Shown here one piece after another: positions 59,363 to 64,000 of a DNA stretch of 64,000 nucleotides (positions within the stretch are counted from its first letter, which is position 1; every line of letters begins with the position of its first letter). Location: assembly GCA_963815965.1 (NCBI GenBank), contig CAWFIT010000001.1:186001-250000 (forward strand), in the 5' to 3' direction. A model generated the notes under the pieces. The model made no database searches. It was not told the DNA's origin and saw only the letters and a list, made by a program, of their open reading frames with translations. Both the position numbers and the translations under genes were made by a program. Origin of the DNA: DASVFB01 sp963815965 (GTDB lineage Bacteria; Actinomycetota; Thermoleophilia; Gaiellales; Gaiellaceae).

Positions 59363-60448
59363 CTAGGGGACGAGGATGCCGTCCTCGAAGAGCTTGATCA
59401 CGCCGGGTGCGAGGCCGGCGCTGTTGATGCTGTCCGCGCCACCGTTCGTCTCGATGTCGAGGCTGTCGTTCGCGGGCTCTGCGTGACTCACGTTGACCGT
59501 CGCGGCCAGACCGGTCACGTTCACACCGGCTGCGTCTCCGCTGACGTTGATCGTGTCATGGCCCTTGGTTCCACCGACGACGACGCTGTCGGCTGCATTG
59601 TCGCCGGCAGTCCCGCCGAGCGCCGCTGCGAGATCCACGTTGATCTCGTTGACGTCGGTGCGGCTCAGGTCGCCGACGTTGACGACGTCGGCGCCGCCGA
59701 GCGTGTTCGCGTCGATGCGCTCCACGCCGTCGGTGTCCATCGTGATGTTGCCGACGTCGCGGAAGAACGTTACGCGGCCGAAGAAGTCGCTCACGTCGAA
59801 CTCCTCCGCGGCGCCTGCGCCGTTGAAGACCATCGTGTCAAAGCCGTTCTGGCCTTCGACGATGTCGCTGCCGTCGCCGGGATCCCAGATGAACGTGTCG
59901 TCGCCGTTCCCGAGCACGCCCGTGTCGGCACCCTTGTTCCCGTCGATCGAGTCGTTGCCGTTGTCGCCGAAGAGCGTCTCGTCGCCGTTCCCGCCGGCCA
60001 GCTTGTCGTTGCCGTTGCCACCATGCAGCGTGACGGCTCCGGAGCCTCCGGTCAGGCTGTCATCACCGTTGCCGCCCTCGAGCGTCGTCGGGATCACGTT
60101 GCTGAAGAGGCCGTTGCTCTCGTCGATGCGGACCGTGTCGTCGCCGTTCCCGGCCTTGACGATGATCCGCGTGAGGTCGGCGGTGTTGAACTCGAAGTCG
60201 GCCGTGCCGTCGTCGCCGACGTCGACCTGGAGGACGCCGCGCTGGAGCGCGCTCACTCGCAGCGCGATCGCGTCGGCCTTGTTGGTGCCGTTGATCGTCA
60301 GCACACCGTTCTCGAGCGTCGGGGCCGTGAACCCTTCCTTCGCAGACGCGGTATTTCCCTGCCCCACCGCGACCGCCGCGGCCACTGCCACTGCCGCTGC
60401 CGCGAGCCGAATTGCGCGCGACTTCTTGAAGCGATTGAACTTGGTCAC
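59363..60448 (-). CDS. Secreted RTX-repeat calcium-binding protein
   Basis: 361 residues from GTG 60448, with GAAAGGAGAGG ribosome site. The signal peptide (RAIRLAAAAVAVAAAVAVG, ending near TASA) is followed by a domain with glycine-rich nonapeptide repeats GGxGxD: GGNGDDSLTGGSG, GGNGNDKLAGGNGDETLFGD, NGNDSIDGNKGAD (about residues 115-185). These form a calcium-binding beta-roll. No protease or lipase domain is present. A surface or secreted structural protein is likely; export here would be by Sec rather than type I secretion. Confidence 0.82.
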   Translation of the reverse strand: MTKFNRFKKSRAIRLAAAAVAVAAAVAVGQGNTASAKEGFTAPTLENGVLTINGTNKADAIALRVSALQRGVLQVDVGDDGTADFEFNTADLTRIIVKAGNGDDTVRIDESNGLFSNVIPTTLEGGNGDDSLTGGSGAVTLHGGNGNDKLAGGNGDETLFGDNGNDSIDGNKGADTGVLGNGDDTFIWDPGDGSDIVEGQNGFDTMVFNGAGAAEEFDVSDFFGRVTFFRDVGNITMDTDGVERIDANTLGGADVVNVGDLSRTDVNEINVDLAAALGGTAGDNAADSVVVGGTKGHDTINVSGDAAGVNVTGLAATVNVSHAEPANDSLDIETNGGADSINSAGLAPGVIKLFEDGILVP

Positions 60449-60465
60449 TGCACCTCTCCTTTCGA

Positions 60466-60485
60466 ATGAGCCAGCGTTGGCTCAT
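60466..60485 (-). promoter_or_regulatory. Perfect palindrome in RTX leader
   Basis: ATGAGCCA, GCGT, TGGCTCAT: 8-bp perfect arms with a 4-base loop, 18 bp before the RTX start and directly upstream of its ribosome site. It can form an mRNA hairpin or serve as a dimeric repressor site. Confidence 0.5.
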
Positions 60486-60518
60486 GGCTTGTGAATGTCC
60501 CGAGATGGTGCGAGCGGC

Positions 60519-60556
60519 GGACGCGCATTCGCACCGTGGCGACCCCCCTGTCTTTT
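60519..60556. promoter_or_regulatory. 38-bp conserved element, copy 2
   Basis: Second copy of the element at 59203-59240, five mismatches. It lies between the divergent RTX gene (70 bp from its start) and the LAL regulator gene (29 bp before its start), so it is well placed for control of both. Confidence 0.5.
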
Positions 60557-60585
60557 TGGAGACGCCGGGGGAGTAGGCTCATCCA

Positions 60586-63435
60586 GTGACACCTGCAACG
60601 GCCGCACCACTGCTGGAGCGGGGTGAGGAGCTGGCGCGGATCGCCTCGGCTCTTGCCGACGCGCGCGCGGGGCGGGGCAGGTTCATCGTCGTCGAGGGTC
60701 CGCCTGGCATCGGGAAGACGGCGGTGCTGTCGGCCGTCCGCCGGGAGGCGGCGGCAGGCGCCATGCGAGTCCTGCGCTCGCGCGGGACAGAGCTCGAGCG
60801 AGAGTTCGCTTTCGGCGTCGTGCGCCAGCTCTTCGAGCCCGTGCTCGCAGACGCCTCGCACGCCGAGCAGACGCAGCTGCTGCAGGGCGCGGCCGCCGGC
60901 GCCGCCGGTCTGTTCGGGACGACGGAGACGTCGGAAACCCCGCCACGCGTCGAGATCGACCCATCGTTCGCGATCCTTCACGGCCTCTACTGGTTGTGCT
61001 CCAACCTCGCGGCTGTGGGTCCGCTCTGCGTCGTCGTCGACGACGCTCACTGGGCCGATGTGCCGTCTCTTCGTTACCTCGCCTTCCTGCTCACGCGCCT
61101 CGAAGAGCTCCCCGTTGCGCTCGTCGTGGCCGTGCGGGCGCGCGAGCAGGGCGGCGAACCGGAGCTGGTCGCGACGGTCACGACAGACCCGTCCGCCGAG
61201 GTCGTCCGGCTCCCGCCCCTTACCGATGCGGCCGTCGCCGACTTCGTGGAGTCGACGCTAGGCGGGCGACCCGATGCAGGCTTCGTCGATGCGTGTGTCC
61301 GCGCGACCCGCGGAACGCCGTTCCTGCTGCGCGAGCTTCTGCAGGGTCTCGCGGCCGAGGGGATCACTCCGACCGCCGAAGGCGCCGCGGACGTCGACCG
61401 TATCGGCGCCGGTACGGTCGCGCGGTCGATCCGCCTCCGGCTCGGACGCCTGCCGGACCACGCAGACCGGCTCGCCCGGGCGCTGGCGATTCTCGAGCAG
61501 AGCGACCTCCTCACCGCCTCGCGCCTGGCCGAACTCGAGGAGGCCGCAGGCGCCGACGCGGCCGAGTTGCTCGTGACGACGGAAATCGTCGAGCGCGGAC
61601 GGCCCCTGACGTTCGTCCATCCGATCGTCCAGAGCGCAATCTACTCCGAGCTCTCCGAGGCCGAGCGCGCACACGGTCATCGCCTCGCCGCAAAACTGCT
61701 GGCCGAGTTTCCAGGCGAGGACGAGCGAGTCGCGCAACACCTGCTGTCCGCCCAGCCCTCGTCCGACCAGTGGGTCGTCGACCGTCTCGTGGAGGCCGCG
61801 TGTTCCGCACGGCGGCAGGGGGCGCCTGAACCGGAGGCGCGGTACTTGCGCCGGGCGCTCGAGGAACCCGCCCCCCGCGCGCAGCGCGCGGCGCTCTTCC
61901 TCGATCTCGGCATCGCCGAGGCGAGCGCGGGGCTCGACGGCTGGGACGACCACCTTCGAGGCGCGATGGAAGCGGCGCCGAACGCGGCGGCGGCAGCCGT
62001 CCCCGCGCAAGTTCTCGCCAACGCGCTCAACCGTGCACAGCGTTTCGATGAGGCCATGGACGTCCTCGACCGCGCTGCGGCCGCCCTCGACCCGGCCGAC
62101 GGCGAGCTCGCGCTCCAGCTCGAGGCAGCGGCCGTGATCGTCGGGATGAACACGCTCGTCGTCTCACCGTCGCTCGCCGTTCGTGGGAAGGCGTTACGCG
62201 ATCGGGCAAGGGAAGATCCAGCCGCTCCGGTCGACGTCCTCGCGACAGCCGCATACACCTCCGTTCTGGAGAACGAGCCGGCCGACGCGGGCGCCGAGCT
62301 CGCCCTCCTCGCTGCCGCGCGCATGAACGCCGGCGCGCGCGACGGGCTGACGTCGTCGGCGGGCCTCGTCGCGCGGATCAGCATGGCCCTGTTGTTGGCG
62401 GAGCGGTACGGCGAGCTCGTGCCGCTCCTCGACACCGCCATCGCACAGGCCCGCGCGACAGGCGACAGCGCCCTGCTCGCGGTCGCTCTGGCGAACCGCA
62501 GCGCGATCGCGCTGCGCCTCGGCGACCTGAGAGCCGCCGAGGTAGACACCCGCACCGCGCTGGCTGCCACCGAGCTTCCCGCGCCGCCGCTCTACCGCGT
62601 GATGAACGGTGCAGAGCTCGTGGTCACGCTCGTCGAGCGTGGCGAACTCGTCGAGGCGGAGACGGAGCTCGCGCCGCTCGAGCCCGAGGCCGAAGTCACC
62701 GCGACCCTGCGCTTCGCGCGCGGGCGGCTGCGAGTCGAGCTGGGGCGAATCGGCGAGGGCCTCGGCGATCTGCTCGGCGCCGGCGAGCTGGCAATGCGCG
62801 CCGGAGTCACGTGTCCGAGCTTCCTGCCCTGGCGCTCGGAGGCCGCTCTCGCGCACCTGGCGCTGGGCGAGCGAGAGCCTGCACATCAGCTCGCGCAGGA
62901 GGAGCTCGAGCTCGCGCGATCCTTCGGCGCGCCGCGCACGCTGGGCTTGGCGGAACGTGCGGCCGGCATCGTCGCAGGAGGCGACCGGGGAGCATCGCTG
63001 CTCCGCTCGGCGATCGACTCGCTCGACCGCGGCGGGGCAAGGCTGGACCGCGCGCGTGCGCTCGCCGATCTCGGCGCGCTCCTCCGAAGACGAAACCGGC
63101 GGACGGAGGCGCGGGAGCTCCTCCGCGAGGCGCTCGACATCGCGCATCGCTCCGGGGCACGCGGTCTTGCAGCGCGAGCCGAGACCGAGCTTCGCGCAAC
63201 CGGCGCGCGCCCGCGCCGTCAGATTCTTTCCGGAGTCGACGCGCTGACCGCCAGTGAGTTCAGGATCGCCGAGTTCGCGGGTCAAGGCCTCACCAATCGG
63301 GAGATCGCGCAGATGCTTTTCGTCACGCCACGAACGGTCGAGGGTCACCTGACGAGCGTCTTTCGGAAGCTGCAAGTCGACTCGCGGGCGGAACTGGCGC
63401 CCGTCCTCGGTCAGCACGCGGCCGTCCCTGCGTAG
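60586..63435 (+). CDS. LAL-family LuxR transcriptional regulator
   Basis: 949 residues from GTG 60586. An N-terminal AAA/STAND ATPase has Walker A GPPGIGKT (38-45) and Walker B LCVVVDDAHWAD. A long helical TPR-like middle follows, and a C-terminal LuxR helix-turn-helix: LTASEFRIAEFAGQGLTNRE, then TPRTVEGHLTSVFRKL. The architecture is that of large ATP-binding LuxR (MalT-like) activators. It is divergent from the RTX gene and may control it; the effector is unknown. Confidence 0.9.
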   Translation: MTPATAAPLLERGEELARIASALADARAGRGRFIVVEGPPGIGKTAVLSAVRREAAAGAMRVLRSRGTELEREFAFGVVRQLFEPVLADASHAEQTQLLQGAAAGAAGLFGTTETSETPPRVEIDPSFAILHGLYWLCSNLAAVGPLCVVVDDAHWADVPSLRYLAFLLTRLEELPVALVVAVRAREQGGEPELVATVTTDPSAEVVRLPPLTDAAVADFVESTLGGRPDAGFVDACVRATRGTPFLLRELLQGLAAEGITPTAEGAADVDRIGAGTVARSIRLRLGRLPDHADRLARALAILEQSDLLTASRLAELEEAAGADAAELLVTTEIVERGRPLTFVHPIVQSAIYSELSEAERAHGHRLAAKLLAEFPGEDERVAQHLLSAQPSSDQWVVDRLVEAACSARRQGAPEPEARYLRRALEEPAPRAQRAALFLDLGIAEASAGLDGWDDHLRGAMEAAPNAAAAAVPAQVLANALNRAQRFDEAMDVLDRAAAALDPADGELALQLEAAAVIVGMNTLVVSPSLAVRGKALRDRAREDPAAPVDVLATAAYTSVLENEPADAGAELALLAAARMNAGARDGLTSSAGLVARISMALLLAERYGELVPLLDTAIAQARATGDSALLAVALANRSAIALRLGDLRAAEVDTRTALAATELPAPPLYRVMNGAELVVTLVERGELVEAETELAPLEPEAEVTATLRFARGRLRVELGRIGEGLGDLLGAGELAMRAGVTCPSFLPWRSEAALAHLALGEREPAHQLAQEELELARSFGAPRTLGLAERAAGIVAGGDRGASLLRSAIDSLDRGGARLDRARALADLGALLRRRNRRTEARELLREALDIAHRSGARGLAARAETELRATGARPRRQILSGVDALTASEFRIAEFAGQGLTNREIAQMLFVTPRTVEGHLTSVFRKLQVDSRAELAPVLGQHAAVPA

Positions 63436-63470
63436 CGACGATCACGCACCGCGACGTGTCGCGGCGCCTC

Positions 63471-63507
63471 GCGCCGGGGTGGCAGCCACTGGCTGCCGCC
63501 CCGGCGC
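63471..63507. terminator. Bidirectional terminator hairpin
   Basis: GCGCCGGGG, T, GGCAGCC (63471-63487) pairs with GGCTGCC, G, CCCCGGCGC (63491-63507): 17 bp with one T-G wobble and a 3-base loop. It lies between the convergent LAL regulator and beta-propeller genes. ATTTCCT follows on the plus side. Confidence 0.75.
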
Positions 63508-63516
63508 ATTTCCTAG

Positions 63517-64000
63517 CTAGCAGTTGCCACCGCCGATTGGATGGCGCTGTTCGCATGTCAGGCCCTTGAACTCGGCCGTGTGCGGCACCTTCTGAACCCA
63601 CCCGTCGTAGACGATGGGGATCGGCAGGACGCCCTGGCCGCCCATTCCGGCGTTGCCGGTCACGACGTCGTCCGACTTGGTGCCCTGTCCCGAGGTGAGG
63701 AGCACCCGTCCGACAACCGCAGCGTCTGCCGCGCTGCCGTCGTTGTTGGGGTCCGGATCGATGACGAGCAGCTCGTTCGAGAACTTGCTCGAGACGTAGG
63801 CGTAATACCCGCCGCCTGCCTTCGCACCGAAGTTGATGCCGTGGCAGCCGGCATCGCAGGCGATGCTCTTGACGAGCGTGTCGGTCGCCGTGTCGACGAT
63901 CGTCACGGTCGCCGTCAACGTGTTCGCCGTGTAGACCCATTTGCCGTCCGGGCTCACAGGCGTCTGAATCGGCAGTGCGCCGACCGGTCCGCTGATATCA
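63517..64000 (-). CDS. YncE/YVTN-type beta-propeller protein, N-terminus outside window
   Basis: The frame is open to the window edge; about 161 C-terminal residues are visible. The YVTN repeat signature is PVSPDGKWVYTANTLTATVT, continuing IVDTATDTLVKSI, and a second blade reads YYAYVSSKFSNELLVIDPD. C-terminal Cys residues (TCEQRH, GGGNC, DAGCHG) may form disulfides, fitting an extracytoplasmic protein. The function of such surface propellers is generally unknown; some bind heme or metals. Confidence 0.75.
   Translation of the reverse strand, partial: DISGPVGALPIQTPVSPDGKWVYTANTLTATVTIVDTATDTLVKSIACDAGCHGINFGAKAGGGYYAYVSSKFSNELLVIDPDPNNDGSAADAAVVGRVLLTSGQGTKSDDVVTGNAGMGGQGVLPIPIVYDGWVQKVPHTAEFKGLTCEQRHPIGGGNC

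Noticed and set aside
59493..60494. 333-residue plus-strand frame opposite the RTX gene
   Set aside because: It mirrors the repeat-rich RTX gene; the minus strand has the signal peptide, GGxGxD repeats and ribosome site.
1..64000. CRISPR arrays, insertion sequences, rRNA genes
   Set aside because: No regularly spaced repeats, transposase motifs or rRNA-like stretches were seen.

Overview
The window is GC-rich DNA (roughly two thirds G+C or more by eye) with strong GC bias at third codon positions. GTG and TTG starts are common and there are many 1-8 bp gene overlaps. The gene families (LAL/LuxR regulator, zinc-ribbon cyclase/ATPase/TPR protein, DUF5661-like protein, cNMP-binding/thioredoxin-reductase-like fusion, caa3-type oxidase cluster with CtaG) point to an actinomycete, most likely a Thermoleophilia-type soil bacterium; this placement is inference. 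No phage, IS element or CRISPR array was seen. The window carries one intact tRNA gene.

Layout. (1) 1-900: end of a GNAT acetyltransferase, two small genes and tRNA-Lys(TTT). (2) 902-15951: a sugar-catabolic island bounded by a 47-bp exact direct repeat of the tRNA-Lys 3' part (855-901 and 15905-15951). Its two gene runs converge. The left run is a GH63-like glycosidase, a four-gene carbohydrate ABC importer, a Gfo/Idh/MocA dehydrogenase and a double TIM-barrel isomerase. The right run is a second GH63-like glycosidase, a class I phosphomannose-isomerase-like protein, a ROK kinase, an esterase and an MDR dehydrogenase. The two glycosidase genes have related upstream regions. Uptake and hydrolysis of a mannosyl or glucosyl solute such as mannosylglycerate, then phosphorylation and isomerisation of the sugar, is a coherent reading. 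(3) 15952-22478: a large cyclase-domain ATPase/TPR regulator, a truncated M14 carboxypeptidase, an ABC-2 exporter and a b-type-cytochrome-like membrane protein. (4) 22498-28530: a two-component system and an ApbE/ferric-reductase-like/NuoF-like/ferredoxin operon, with matching 11-bp-spaced direct repeats before three transcription units.

(5) 28626-33288: DUF5661-like protein, MprF/LysX-like aminoacyl-phospholipid synthase, small membrane protein and secreted sialidase-like protein. (6) 33603-43444: polyamine import (PotD, PotB, PotC and a convergent PotA) followed by aldehyde dehydrogenase, APC permease, class III aminotransferase and amine oxidase genes, together a putrescine/polyamine degradation module. 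(7) 43577-46632: orphan ParA-like ATPase, a frameshifted small Cys-rich gene, and a divergent MarR/MFS efflux pair.

(8) 46676-55887: a second two-component system divergent from an aerobic respiratory cluster: cupredoxin, CoxB, CoxA, CoxC, heme farnesyltransferase, two tiny membrane proteins, CtaG and a SCO protein. CoxA lacks the canonical D- and K-channel residues. (9) 56195-64000: cNMP-binding/TrxR-like protein lacking the CxxC pair, a monooxygenase-like protein, a coupled pair of small ORFs, a secreted RTX-repeat protein, a LAL-type LuxR regulator and the end of a beta-propeller protein. A 38-bp sequence element is shared by the promoters of the RTX gene and the small-ORF pair.
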